64,000 nt of DNA. It comes from an uncultured Lachnospiraceae bacterium (GTDB lineage Bacteria; Bacillota; Clostridia; Lachnospirales; Lachnospiraceae). The stretch lies in contig CAJTTZ010000008.1 in the NCBI GenBank assembly GCA_910579505.1, positions 62,001 through 126,000 of the forward strand, in the 5' to 3' direction. This document shows, in pieces, positions 8,754 through 16,939 of the stretch. The notes beneath the pieces are model-generated. The model saw only the letters and a list, made by a program, of their open reading frames with translations. It did not search any database and was not told the DNA's origin. A program made the translations under genes and the position numbers. Numbering within the stretch: position 1 is the first letter of the stretch; every line of letters begins with the position of its first letter.

Positions 8754-9407
8754 CTATCTGTAGGGTCTCTCATCCAGTTTCCCCTTACAGCCAAGCCATT
8801 TTGCAACCCAGTTCACAGACCATTTTTGCGTGTATTTCCCAAATCCCTGAAAACTCCGAAGCTGCTTTTCTGATAAATACTCGGGGCTGGCAAACCGGGA
8901 GATGATTTCCGCGTCAAAATACCCGTATTGTCCAAATAAATGTCCGACATCCACAAAGGGCGCAACCATTTTTGCCCCAATCTTCTTCCCTAGCAGCCCG
9001 ATGCCAAACATACCTCCCCTGATGAAAGTTCCTCCATACACGCATCCTAATTGATCCGGCAGGGTTTTCAGAAACTTTTCACAGCACCTGCTTTGGGATG
9101 CTTCCGGGAACCCTCCCTGCACGAGAAAGGACAATCTTGTACCCGGTTCTATTTTCGGAGACAAACTTTCCAAAAATTCAAGCATGATGCCCGGTACATT
9201 TTCCACATAGAGGGGCAGGGCAAAAAGAATATCCCTGTTATTCCAAAAAGCGTTTCGCGCCTTATCCCACTGTTTTCTGTCCGAGAGATACCATACTTCA
9301 ACGGTATTGCTGCCTGTCTGAAAACCGTTACAGAAAGCGGCGATAATTTTTGCGGTATTGCTTTTTGTCTGTGAACGTGTGGCGCCGCTGATGACGGTCA
9401 AATGCAT
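8754..9407 (-). CDS. Flavodoxin-like NAD(P)H-dependent oxidoreductase
   Basis: A 217-residue protein of the flavodoxin / NADPH-dependent FMN reductase superfamily. The N-terminal beta strand and phosphate loop (LTVISGATRSQTKSNTAKII) and a central segment DILFALPLYVENVPGIMLEFLE, where the FMN ring would stack, are visible. The C-terminal half (GGTFIRGGMFGIG onwards) resembles clostridial flavodoxin-like proteins of unknown substrate. The start has an ideal AGGAGG. It overlaps the preceding flavoprotein gene by 10 nt, so both are one transcript, probably driven by the MerR-type promoter at 9988-10018. Confidence 0.75.
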   Translation of the reverse strand: MHLTVISGATRSQTKSNTAKIIAAFCNGFQTGSNTVEVWYLSDRKQWDKARNAFWNNRDILFALPLYVENVPGIMLEFLESLSPKIEPGTRLSFLVQGGFPEASQSRCCEKFLKTLPDQLGCVYGGTFIRGGMFGIGLLGKKIGAKMVAPFVDVGHLFGQYGYFDAEIISRFASPEYLSEKQLRSFQGFGKYTQKWSVNWVAKWLGCKGKLDERPYR

Positions 9408-9907
9408 AACGATACCTCCTCACATCTTTCGACAGGGTATACCCCCATACTGATTCCGTCAAAGTTCAAGGCAACCCGTTCCAGCCATTGCTCCATATAC
9501 GACACATCCGCCGTACCCGAATATACAATCCCCAGCCGGTACTTCTTTTCATACCGCGGCACATGCCGCATCTGCCCATCTACAATACAGGTATACATGG
9601 TGGCAAGCGGCAGCATGCGGTCAACAATATTCTTAGCCCTATAGCGGATAAAGCCCAACGAGGTGTCCGTAATGATAACTGTCGCATCATGCTGCAGATA
9701 GGCTATCAAAATCTGCTCATAGTCATCTTTCACCGAACAGACGCCCGGCGTCTTCAGCCAGCAGGCATTACACCCGATACATGGGGAAATTTTCATTTTA
9801 ACGGTGTGAAAAACGGTAATCGAAGGCGTTTTGGCTGTCAGCACACGGATGGCGCCCTGCGCTGCGGGGTCATTTTCTTCCAAAGTATTGATAAGCAGCA
9901 GACTCAT
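9398..9907 (-). CDS. NADPH-dependent FMN reductase-like protein with Cys cluster
   Basis: About 169 residues, flavodoxin fold (MSLLLINTLEENDPAAQGA). A segment CIGCNACWLKTPGVC with four cysteines is typical of the iron-sulfur flavoprotein / multimeric flavodoxin group, where the loop may hold a cluster or simply FMN. The first ORF codon is further upstream, but the ATG at 9907 has GGGAGGGAG about 5 nt before it. It is the first of two overlapping flavoprotein genes downstream of a MerR-family regulator gene. The pair suggests a response to redox-active or electrophilic compounds; this is inference. Confidence 0.7.
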   Translation of the reverse strand: MSLLLINTLEENDPAAQGAIRVLTAKTPSITVFHTVKMKISPCIGCNACWLKTPGVCSVKDDYEQILIAYLQHDATVIITDTSLGFIRYRAKNIVDRMLPLATMYTCIVDGQMRHVPRYEKKYRLGIVYSGTADVSYMEQWLERVALNFDGISMGVYPVERCEEVSLCI

Positions 9908-9987
9908 ACTCTCCCTCCCTTTTCGTATTCTTCCTAAACGATTCAAACCGTCGCCATTTCATCGCAATGAAAAACGGTCTGATACAG

Positions 9988-10018
9988 AGTATAAGACTGG
10001 TGCCGGCCCCCATGTCAA
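9988..10018 (-). promoter_or_regulatory. MerR-type promoter (19-bp spacer) for the flavoprotein pair
   Basis: On the minus strand TTGACA (10013-10018) and TATACT (9988-9993) are separated by 19 nt. A 19-20 bp spacer is the hallmark of promoters activated by MerR-family proteins, which untwist the DNA. The spacer holds an imperfect inverted repeat centred near GGCC (GACATGG.. and ..CACCAGTC arms). It lies between the end of the MerR-type gene and the first flavoprotein gene. Confidence 0.7.
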
Positions 10019-10036
10019 CCGAAAACAGGAATCCTT

Positions 10037-11056
10037 TTATTCCCGCAGAGGCGCCCACATTTCATGGCAGTACTGTTCCTTACGCCCCTGCAGCATAACG
10101 AATCGGATAAAGATGTACACGACTCCCCGAAAAGCAGCATGATGCTGCTTCGCCCACTCATTGCATATTGTAAACATCCTTTTGGGAACAGATATATCGT
10201 CGATATCGACAGCAAAAGTCGTATAGAGACATTTTCCATAATCAAGGAGTGTTTCCTTCCTTGACTGCTTTCCCGTCCCGCCCGGTTTTACGACATACAC
10301 TTCTGAGGACAGATAGCCGTTTTCGTCAAAAGTCATGGCACGGACCATATTTGATAGAATATCTTCTTTTATTGTATTTACGCCACTTAGCACTTTATCT
10401 TTGTATTCGATAAAGGACATCGCTGAATCGAGCCTTTCCTGAATATAGTAAGGCGGCATTTCTCTGACCGTAAATTCCAAGGGATGTTCCAATGCAGTAA
10501 GAAAATTTTGGGCTTTCTGCAACTTATCCAATGTCTCATTTAAATCATCCATCCTTTCATGCAGGTCATTTATCTTCTCCTGTATGGCTTTGCTGTATTC
10601 ATCCGTTTCCTCCGTCTCCTGCAGGTCTCTGATTTCAGCGGCGCTAAAACCTCTTTTCCTCAAAAAGTCAATCGCCAGAAGCCTTGATATATCATAAAGG
10701 TCAAATGCACGATACTGACTGCCTTTACTCCTCTTGGGGGCAATCAGGCCAATCTCCTCATAATAACGCAAGGTTTCTCTCGTCGATCCAAGATTATGAC
10801 AGACATCACTGGTGTGATATATGGCGTCACCGACAAAATCTTCCCCATCATATGGCACGCCCTGTATCTTGTTTCTATTTTTTACTTTTTGTTTTGTGAA
10901 ACGCCTGTCAGCAGGTTTCTCCGCGTTGGCTGGTATCAGCCATACTTTGCCCTTTTTGACCGCATCGGGAATCCTGCCACCCTCACAGTAATACGCAGCC
11001 ATGCGGCTTGATATATTCCAAAGTTTAGAAATTTCAACAGCAGTTACATATTCCAT
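10037..11056 (-). CDS. MerR family regulator with extra N-terminal HTH and GyrI-like effector domain
   Basis: About 339 residues from the ATG at 11056, which has GGGAGGGG about 5 nt upstream. Three parts are visible. Residues 1-50 (YVTAVEISKLWNISSRMAAY) resemble an excisionase-like helix-turn-helix. Residues about 75-145 are a classical MerR head with LGSTRETLRYYEEIGLI, followed by a coiled-coil dimer helix. The C-terminal 150 residues resemble the GyrI/BmrR ligand-binding fold, ending in HEMWAPL. This suggests an activator that senses a small, perhaps toxic, molecule. The likely targets are the two downstream flavoprotein genes. An alternative start at 11116 would begin inside the repeat sequence and is less likely. 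Confidence 0.85.
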   Translation of the reverse strand: MEYVTAVEISKLWNISSRMAAYYCEGGRIPDAVKKGKVWLIPANAEKPADRRFTKQKVKNRNKIQGVPYDGEDFVGDAIYHTSDVCHNLGSTRETLRYYEEIGLIAPKRSKGSQYRAFDLYDISRLLAIDFLRKRGFSAAEIRDLQETEETDEYSKAIQEKINDLHERMDDLNETLDKLQKAQNFLTALEHPLEFTVREMPPYYIQERLDSAMSFIEYKDKVLSGVNTIKEDILSNMVRAMTFDENGYLSSEVYVVKPGGTGKQSRKETLLDYGKCLYTTFAVDIDDISVPKRMFTICNEWAKQHHAAFRGVVYIFIRFVMLQGRKEQYCHEMWAPLRE

Positions 11057-11099
11057 ATACAGCCCCTCCCACCAATAGTATATTTCAGATATCGGAAAT

Positions 11100-11133
11100 A
11101 TGCAAGCATGGCACATTCTTCGGATTTCTTCTG
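11100..11133 (-). repeat. Partial copy of family 2 structured element
   Basis: A 34-nt stretch (11100-11133) matches 11220-11253 at 33 of 34 positions, a direct repeat with a 120-nt period. It equals one arm of the full family 2 element next to it and looks like the remnant of a tandem duplication. Confidence 0.75.
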
Positions 11134-11147
11134 TCTCTGCCTTTTCC

Positions 11148-11265
11148 TATGAGCAGACTCGAAATGCTCCGCATTTCTCGTTCGCGTTGCTCGTCATAAG
11201 ACATCCGCCGCATGTGCTCATGCAGGCATGGCACATTCTTCGGATTTCTTCTGACTCTGCTCATA
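11148..11265 (-). repeat. Family 2 structured intergenic element, copy A (118 nt)
   Basis: Closed by a perfect 10-bp stem (11148-11157 with 11256-11265, TATGAGCAGA arm). Inside are a 7-bp hairpin (11161-11177, GAAATGC/GCATTTC) and a 22-nt stretch (11178-11199) that differs from copy B (35305-35422) at one position. Copy B has the same length and the same stems with compensatory base changes. It lies between xerD and the MerR-type gene, upstream of the latter. Function unknown; an RNA-level role is inferred from the preserved pairing. Confidence 0.7.
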
Positions 11266-11270
11266 CGCGC

Positions 11271-11305
11271 AAAAAAAGCACGGGGTGTTTCTATGAAACA
11301 GTCCC
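11271..11305 (-). terminator. Rho-independent terminator of xerD
   Basis: On the minus strand a hairpin with GGGAC-TGTTTC / GAAACA-CCCC arms (loop ATA) is followed, after GTGC, by seven T residues. It lies about 40 nt beyond the xerD stop codon. Confidence 0.7.
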
Positions 11306-11345
11306 ATGCCTTATAAACATATCTATGAAATCTCAGATCTGTGCG

Positions 11346-12230
11346 TCAGCCGCGCGGATGCGCCTTCGCGTACACTTCCCTGATATGATTATGATTTAAA
11401 TTCGCGTAAATCTGTGTGGTGGAAATATCGGAGTGCCCCAGCATCTCCTGCACGCTCCGAAGGTCCGCGCCGTTCTCCACCAGATGGGCCGCGAAGGAAT
11501 GCCGCAGCGTGTGCGGCGTGATATCCGCCTGTATATCCGCCTTCTTCGCATAATGCTTAATCAGTTTCCAAAACCCCTGTCTGCTCATGGGCTGTCCCGA
11601 ACAGTTCGCGAACAGCACCTCAGACTTCTTATTTTCAAGCATTTCTTCCCTTGTGCCATCCAGATATCTGGCCAGTGCGTTCTTGGCCGCCGCACCGAAG
11701 GGAATGATCCTCTCCTTATTGCGGTCACGGCAGAGAATAAAGCTCATCTGCATATTCACATCGGAAATGTTGAGCGTAATCAACTCTGTCACACGGATTC
11801 CCGTAGCGTAGAGCAGTTCTAACATGGCCTTGTCCCGAATTTCTTTCGGGCTGTCCCCCGAGGGCTGCTCAAGGAGTCGCACTACCTCGTCCGGCGACAT
11901 GATTTCCGGCGCCTTCTTCTCGATCTTAGGCGCTTTGAGTTTATCGGAAATGTCTTCCTCCACTAATCCCTCCTGCACCATATAGTGATAAAATGCCTTC
12001 AGGGATGCAATATTGCGCGATACCGTAGCCGCCGCAAACTTACTGTCCTCCAAATACTTCACATAGTCAGTCAGATCCTGCGCTGTCATATCCTTCGCCT
12101 CATGGATACCGCGCGCTTCCATAAAATGCGATACCTTCTCCAGATCCCTTCTGTAAGACATCTCCGTATTTCCGGAGGTATTCTTCACATTATGTAAATA
12201 CGTGATAAATGCACCAATTTCTTTTTCCAT
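11346..12230 (-). CDS. xerD: Tyrosine recombinase XerD
   Basis: Site-specific recombinase of 294 residues that resolves chromosome dimers at dif together with XerC. The N-terminal SAM-like DNA-binding domain covers about residues 1-90. Catalytic residues are visible in ATGIRVTEL (Arg), HTLRHSFAAHL (His/Arg), GHSDISTTQIY (His and the nucleophilic Tyr). Length and the neighbourhood (nudF-spoIIM-xerD, as in Bacillus) support the housekeeping recombinase rather than a phage integrase. It has its own terminator downstream. Confidence 0.93.
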   Translation of the reverse strand: MEKEIGAFITYLHNVKNTSGNTEMSYRRDLEKVSHFMEARGIHEAKDMTAQDLTDYVKYLEDSKFAAATVSRNIASLKAFYHYMVQEGLVEEDISDKLKAPKIEKKAPEIMSPDEVVRLLEQPSGDSPKEIRDKAMLELLYATGIRVTELITLNISDVNMQMSFILCRDRNKERIIPFGAAAKNALARYLDGTREEMLENKKSEVLFANCSGQPMSRQGFWKLIKHYAKKADIQADITPHTLRHSFAAHLVENGADLRSVQEMLGHSDISTTQIYANLNHNHIREVYAKAHPRG

Positions 12231-12310
12231 TTACTTGGAGGCCCTTCCCTGTGCGTTCTCTTTATGTAAATCAAATCACTGTCTGAGTACCATTATAATC
12301 AGATTTTTTT

Positions 12311-12352
12311 AGAAAAGCAAATGGAATTTTTCTTGAATTTACGGGCATTTGC
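12311..12352 (-). terminator. Possible terminator of spoIIM
   Basis: GCAAATG (12317-12323) and CATTTGC (12346-12352) form a 7-bp stem with a 22-nt loop; on the minus strand TTTTC and a T/A-rich stretch follow. It lies in the AT-rich gap between spoIIM and xerD. The long loop makes it a weak call. Confidence 0.4.
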
Positions 12353-12437
12353 GCCCTTTTTTCCCTTAAGCACAACATATCGTCCATATATGATTTTATG
12401 TCTACTACATCTTGAAAAATAGAATAAAAAAATTTTT

Positions 12438-13043
12438 TTAGAAGATTTTCAGAACAAAATGTAGAATGCTGGGATTGACATAACTCTCCAACAGGCACCC
12501 CATTATGACAACTGTCATAATACTGAGAATCTGCGCACCCTTTTTCAGATAAAAGCGGCTGCTATAGCGCTCATATCCTTCCAGCTGCGTCCCCCTCGCG
12601 TAGAGTGTTCGGTTTAAATCCGCCGCCCACAAAAAAAGCAGAATATAAGCAGGCACAAGCAGGAGGGCCTGCGGAAACAGGACAGCCGCCATAAACAAAA
12701 GCCCCCTGATCCCATAGCGGACTACCGCCACAGACAAAAGACAGCCTGCCGAAAGCCCCATATAACAGATATAGGCGCAAAGAAACGGCATACCGATCAG
12801 GGTCGTGGAAACCAGACATAAAAGGCAGCCGGTAAAGAGCCGGTGCCTGAGGACATATCCCACAAGTCCCTCTCCTGCCGGTCTGCTGCTTTTCAGTCTG
12901 TTCATCATCTCCGTCCCTAACAGGCTGCCGTTTTTGATCCAGGTTTCATGTCCCAGATTGACAAGCAGTATGCCTATAAAAAGACCAATCATAAACAGGT
13001 ATGCCATATAATAGCCGTTTTTGATCCCAAACTGTCTGCGCAA
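12438..13043 (-). CDS. spoIIM: Stage II sporulation protein M (SpoIIM)
   Basis: Membrane protein of the engulfment complex SpoIIDMP, which remodels septal peptidoglycan in the mother cell. It is 201 residues with about five hydrophobic segments and the conserved C-terminal signature LLESYVNP. The listed start is a TTG with AGAGG about 12 nt upstream; the next ATG (13007) would remove part of the N-terminal cytoplasmic stretch and start just before the first membrane segment. It lies between nudF and xerD, a neighbourhood shared with Bacillus. Confidence 0.85.
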   Translation of the reverse strand: MRRQFGIKNGYYMAYLFMIGLFIGILLVNLGHETWIKNGSLLGTEMMNRLKSSRPAGEGLVGYVLRHRLFTGCLLCLVSTTLIGMPFLCAYICYMGLSAGCLLSVAVVRYGIRGLLFMAAVLFPQALLLVPAYILLFLWAADLNRTLYARGTQLEGYERYSSRFYLKKGAQILSIMTVVIMGCLLESYVNPSILHFVLKIF

Positions 13044-13126
13044 GACCGCACCGCCTCTTCCAAGCTTCTATAGGACAGTATATGTCCCAAAAGGGCGAGG
13101 CATGACAGTATCTATGTTTCACACTG

Positions 13127-13669
13127 TTATCTGCCGTACTTTTCCTTATATGCAAGAACCGCGGACACCGTCTTTCCGTCCTGAATTTTACAGTCGTAGA
13201 TCATCTGCACCAGTTCGTCAAGATCATGGCTCTCCACATTCAAAAATTCGTCTTCATCCAGATGCTGGCTGCCGGGCTTTAAGTCGGTCGCCAGATACAC
13301 GTCTATCTTTTCATTGCAGAAGGCAACTGTCGTCCGCAGTGTCAGCAGAAGCTCCAGCTTCCCCGCCACATAGCCGGTTTCCTCCTCCAGTTCTCTGGCC
13401 GCCGCTTCTTTCGTCGGTTCGTCCACACTGTTTAAACCGCCCGCCGGGATCTCAAGCGTCTCCCTGTCCAGCGCGTTTCGGTACTGTCTCACCATGAGAA
13501 GTTTCCCGTCATCCTTTACCGCCACAACAGCCGCCGCGCCCTTATGGTCTATCAGGTCCCACTTGACTACATTGCCGTTTTCCACACGGATCGTGTCCTG
13601 ATAATAATCAATGATCGCACCCTTGTGAATCAATTCCCTGCCTAAACGCTCGTAATGATTGTCCGCCAT
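13127..13669 (-). CDS. nudF: ADP-ribose pyrophosphatase, Nudix family
   Basis: Hydrolyses ADP-ribose and related nucleoside diphosphate compounds. It has 180 residues. The Nudix box is complete: a glycine in PAGGLNSVDEPTKEAAA, then RELEEETGY with all metal-binding glutamates. The N-terminal part with VVKWDLIDHKGAAAVVAV and the downstream EKIDVYLATDL match the NudF/ADPRase subgroup. It lies 83 nt before spoIIM on the same strand, as in Bacillus subtilis. Confidence 0.93.
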   Translation of the reverse strand: MADNHYERLGRELIHKGAIIDYYQDTIRVENGNVVKWDLIDHKGAAAVVAVKDDGKLLMVRQYRNALDRETLEIPAGGLNSVDEPTKEAAARELEEETGYVAGKLELLLTLRTTVAFCNEKIDVYLATDLKPGSQHLDEDEFLNVESHDLDELVQMIYDCKIQDGKTVSAVLAYKEKYGR

Positions 13670-13750
13670 TTTATCTGTACCCTCTTCTCAAACAATTACA
13701 CTTTTTTGCTCCCAAATCTCTCGCTAAACGGGCTGTCTTCCCGCTTCCCT

Positions 13751-15052
13751 TCAAGCCGTCTCGGCAACCGCCTCCTGCAGCAGCTTCTCCACGCTGACTA
13801 GCTTTACGCAGAGTACGAACACATCTGTAGCCTGCGCCATCTCTTCCGCCGTCGGATAAGTGGGCGCAATTCGGATATTGCTGTCTTTCGGGTCTTTGCC
13901 GTACGGGAAGGTCGCGCCTGCGCCTGTCAGGACCACACCCAGCTCCTTACATTTTGCCACGATCTCTTTTGCGCAGCCTTCCATCGCCTCAAAGGAAATG
14001 AAATAGCCGCCAAGCGGTTTCGTCCACTCGCCGATCCCCAGACCACCGAGCTCCTGCTCCAGAACCGAGAGCACTGCCTCGAACTTGGGTCTGATGATAT
14101 CCGCATGTTTCTTCATATGGGAAAGCATCCCCTCCAGATTCTTAAAATATCTGGCATGGCGAAGCTGGTTTACCTTGTCATATCCGATTGTCCGCAGCGT
14201 CAGAGTCTTTTTTATATCCGCCAGATTAGCCGGGGAAGCCGCCATCGCCGCTATGCCTGCGCCGGAGAAAGTGATCTTGGAGGTAGAGCAGAATTCATAA
14301 ACCATATCCGGGCTGCCCGCCTTCTCACATTCGCTCAAAATCTCCAAAAGCGTATCCTGCTTATCCTCATACAGATGGTGTATCGCGTAAGCGTTATCCC
14401 AGTAAATACGGAAGTCCTCCGCCGCCGGTCTAAGCGCTGCAAACCGTCTGACTGTCTCGTCGGAATAGGTAATGCCCTGCGGATTGGAATACTTGGGCAC
14501 ACACCAGATTCCCTTCACCGCTGCATCGTTTGACACATATTTCTCCACCAGATCCATATCCGGCCCCTCTGCTGTCATGGGAATCGGAATCATCTCGATT
14601 CCAAAATGCTGGGTGATCGCAAAATGTCTGTCATAACCCGGAACGGGGCATAAAAACTTTACTTTATCAAGTTTACACCAGGGGGTAGCTCCCATCACCC
14701 CGTGGGTAACAGACCGGGAAACCATATCGTACATAATGGAAAGGCTGGAATTTCCAAAAACAATCACACTCTCCGCCGAAACTCCCATGACATCTGCCAT
14801 CAGATGCTTTGCCTCTGTGATGCCGTCCATCAGGCCGTAGTTTCTCGTATCTATGCCTTCCATGGACTTCATATCTGAACCGGAATTGAGCACATCCAGC
14901 AGACCCATTCCCATATCGAGCTGTGCCGGTTCCGGTTTTCCCCTGGACATATCAAGCTGCAGTCCCTTTCCCTTCGCCTCGGCATACTGTCTTTCAAGTT
15001 CCGCCTTCTGCGCCATGAGTTCTTTTCTGGTCATCACATTGTACGCTTTCAT
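13751..15052 (-). CDS. PLP-dependent aminotransferase (class I/II fold, MocR-like subgroup)
   Basis: About 433 residues. The start at 15052 has GGAGGG 5 nt upstream; the longer ORF has no such site. Recognisable are a substrate-side motif DMSRGKPEPAQ, YGLMDGITEAK, the PLP-anchoring CVPKYSNPQGITYS and DNAYAIHHLY, and the Schiff-base lysine in STSKITFSGAG. This matches a clostridial subgroup often annotated as aspartate/alanine aminotransferase; the amino-acid substrate cannot be told. It has its own promoter at 15118-15146 and is separated from rny by a terminator. Confidence 0.88.
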   Translation of the reverse strand: MKAYNVMTRKELMAQKAELERQYAEAKGKGLQLDMSRGKPEPAQLDMGMGLLDVLNSGSDMKSMEGIDTRNYGLMDGITEAKHLMADVMGVSAESVIVFGNSSLSIMYDMVSRSVTHGVMGATPWCKLDKVKFLCPVPGYDRHFAITQHFGIEMIPIPMTAEGPDMDLVEKYVSNDAAVKGIWCVPKYSNPQGITYSDETVRRFAALRPAAEDFRIYWDNAYAIHHLYEDKQDTLLEILSECEKAGSPDMVYEFCSTSKITFSGAGIAAMAASPANLADIKKTLTLRTIGYDKVNQLRHARYFKNLEGMLSHMKKHADIIRPKFEAVLSVLEQELGGLGIGEWTKPLGGYFISFEAMEGCAKEIVAKCKELGVVLTGAGATFPYGKDPKDSNIRIAPTYPTAEEMAQATDVFVLCVKLVSVEKLLQEAVAETA

Positions 15053-15117
15053 AGTACCCTCCTGCATCCTTGTAATCATGCTATTGAATAATTGTATACA
15101 ATCATACACCGATATTT

Positions 15118-15146
15118 ATTCTACTATAAGTATGCCAATTTCACAA
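15118..15146 (-). promoter_or_regulatory. Promoter of the aminotransferase gene
   Basis: On the minus strand TTGTGA (15141-15146), a 17-nt spacer and TAGAAT (15118-15123). The leader of about 60 nt holds a 12-bp perfect palindrome ATTGTATACAAT at 15091-15102 just downstream of the predicted start point, a possible operator. Confidence 0.65.
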
Positions 15147-15228
15147 GTATGCATATACGACAATTTTCATTGTTTCTAAGGCCATTTTATGGTAAAAATG
15201 TTAAATAAGTACCTGTCCATATGCGCTG

Positions 15229-15261
15229 AAAAACCCCGCAGAGTAAAATCTACGGGGTTTT
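15229..15261 (-). terminator. Rho-independent terminator of rny
   Basis: CCCCGCAGA (15234-15242) pairs with TCTACGGGG (15249-15257) around a GTAAAA loop; on the minus strand a run of five T follows. It lies directly after the rny stop codon. A T run on the other strand makes it potentially bidirectional. Confidence 0.9.
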
Positions 15262-15264
15262 GTA

Positions 15265-16812
15265 CTATTTGGCATAGTCTATGACACGGCTCTCTCGAAT
15301 CACATTGACCTTGATCTGTCCAGGATATTCCAACTCAGCCTCAATCTGTTTGGAGATATCTCTTGCGAGCAGTACCATATCAGAATCGCTGATCTGTTCC
15401 GGAACTACCATTACACGAATCTCTCTACCAGCCTGAATAGCAAAAGATTTGTCCACACCTTTGAAATTGTTTGTGATGTCTTCTAATTGTTTCAGTCTTG
15501 TTGTATATGTCTCTAATGTCTCTCTCCTTGCGCCCGGTCTCGCCGCGGAAATCGTATCAGCCGCCTGTACCAGACATGCAATCAGCGTCTGTGCTTCCAC
15601 GTCGCCATGATGGGATTCCACCGCGTTAATAACCACCGGTCCTTCCTTATACTTCCTGCAAAGCTCTACGCCGAGCTGGATGTGTGATCCTTCCATCTCA
15701 TGATCGACCGCTTTACCGATATCATGCAGCAGCCCTGCACGCTTTGCCATTCTGACATCCAGACCCATTTCTGCTGCCAGCAGGCCCGAAAGCTGCGCTA
15801 CTTCAATGGAATGTTTCAGGGCGTTCTGACCGTAGCTGGTTCTGAACTTCATCTTACCAAGCAGTCTCACCAGTTCAGGGTGGATACCATGTACGCCGAC
15901 TTCGAGGGTGGCAGCTTCGCCCTCCTCTTTCATCATAACTTCGACTTCCTTCTGCGCCTTCTCGACCATCTCCTCTATCCTGGCGGGATGAATACGCCCG
16001 TCCACGATGAGCTTCTCGAGTGCGATCCTCGCTACCTCTCTGCGGATCGGGTCAAAGCCGGAGAGAATAACTGCTTCGGGTGTATCGTCAATGATTAAGT
16101 CCACGCCCGTCATCGTCTCAAGAGTTCTGATATTTCGTCCCTCTCTTCCGATGATCCTGCCTTTCATTTCATCATTGGGAAGCTGCACCACGGAAATCGT
16201 GGTCTCGGACACATGGTCAGCCGCACATTTCTGAATGGCCGTAACGACATACTCTTTCGCCTTCTTGTCCGCTTCTTCCTTCGCCCTGCTCTCCATCTCC
16301 TTAACCATGACAGCAGTTTCGTGTTTCACTTCATCTTCAACAATTTTCAACAGATAATCTTTTGCCTGTTCGGAGGTTAATCCAGAGATTCGTTCCAGTT
16401 CCTGTAATCTTTGTTCGCTCAGTTTGGAAATTTCTTCGCGCTGCTTGGCAAGAGCTTCTTCCTTCTCCGCCAGGCTCGCCTCCTTCTTCTCAATAGCGTC
16501 CGCTTTCTTGTCGATGTTCTCTTCCTTCTGCTGTACACGCCGCTCATAGCGCTGCGCTTCGGCACGCCGTTCCTTGATTTCCTTGTCCAGCTCGTTCTTT
16601 GTGCGAATGGACTCTTCCTTGACCTCAAGCAGCGACTCACGCTTCTTCGTCTCAGCAGTTTTGAGAGCTTCGTCAATAATCTCTCTGGCTTTCTCGTCCG
16701 CATTACCAAGCTTTGCTTCCACCATCTTTTTCTGATAGTTTATCGCTATCAGCGCGGAAACGGGAACGGCGATCACCATCGTGACGACTATTGCTACCAC
16801 AACTTGCCACAT
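15265..16812 (-). CDS. rny: Ribonuclease Y
   Basis: Membrane-anchored endoribonuclease that starts mRNA decay in Firmicutes. It has 515 residues: an N-terminal membrane helix (about 1-25), a long charged coiled coil (about 30-200), a KH RNA-binding domain (about 205-270, with IIGREGRNIRTLE) and an HD domain with AKRAGLLHDIGKAVDHE carrying the metal ligands. The C-terminus is complete. It follows recA and recX on the same strand and ends at a clear terminator. Confidence 0.97.
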   Translation of the reverse strand: MWQVVVAIVVTMVIAVPVSALIAINYQKKMVEAKLGNADEKAREIIDEALKTAETKKRESLLEVKEESIRTKNELDKEIKERRAEAQRYERRVQQKEENIDKKADAIEKKEASLAEKEEALAKQREEISKLSEQRLQELERISGLTSEQAKDYLLKIVEDEVKHETAVMVKEMESRAKEEADKKAKEYVVTAIQKCAADHVSETTISVVQLPNDEMKGRIIGREGRNIRTLETMTGVDLIIDDTPEAVILSGFDPIRREVARIALEKLIVDGRIHPARIEEMVEKAQKEVEVMMKEEGEAATLEVGVHGIHPELVRLLGKMKFRTSYGQNALKHSIEVAQLSGLLAAEMGLDVRMAKRAGLLHDIGKAVDHEMEGSHIQLGVELCRKYKEGPVVINAVESHHGDVEAQTLIACLVQAADTISAARPGARRETLETYTTRLKQLEDITNNFKGVDKSFAIQAGREIRVMVVPEQISDSDMVLLARDISKQIEAELEYPGQIKVNVIRESRVIDYAK

Positions 16813-16939
16813 TACAGGAGCACCTCCTTATTTAGTTTTCATTGTACATTACCAAATCTATTGACGGCTGTCATTCATTTCCAAATAATTACAGCCCGAT
16901 AGTTAGCAAAACTACAACAAATTAATTCTATACTGAATT

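Noticed and set aside
10037..11116. Start of the MerR-type gene at 11116
   Set aside because: This would begin inside the partial repeat; the ATG at 11056 has a strong Shine-Dalgarno sequence.
11148..11265. Family 2 elements as insertion sequences or MITEs with target duplications
   Set aside because: No transposase and no convincing target-site duplication flank the two full copies; paired changes in the stems point rather to a preserved structure. A mobile origin is not excluded.
11100..11399. Small plus-strand ORFs across the family 2 elements (around 11100-11399 and 35098-35460) as genes
   Set aside because: They are formed by the repeat itself, differ in frame context and lack a ribosome site; similarity between their peptides only reflects the repeated DNA.
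11346..12230. Tyrosine recombinase as a sign of a prophage or integrative element
   Set aside because: Length, sequence and the nudF-spoIIM-xerD neighbourhood fit housekeeping XerD; no other phage gene or attachment site was seen.
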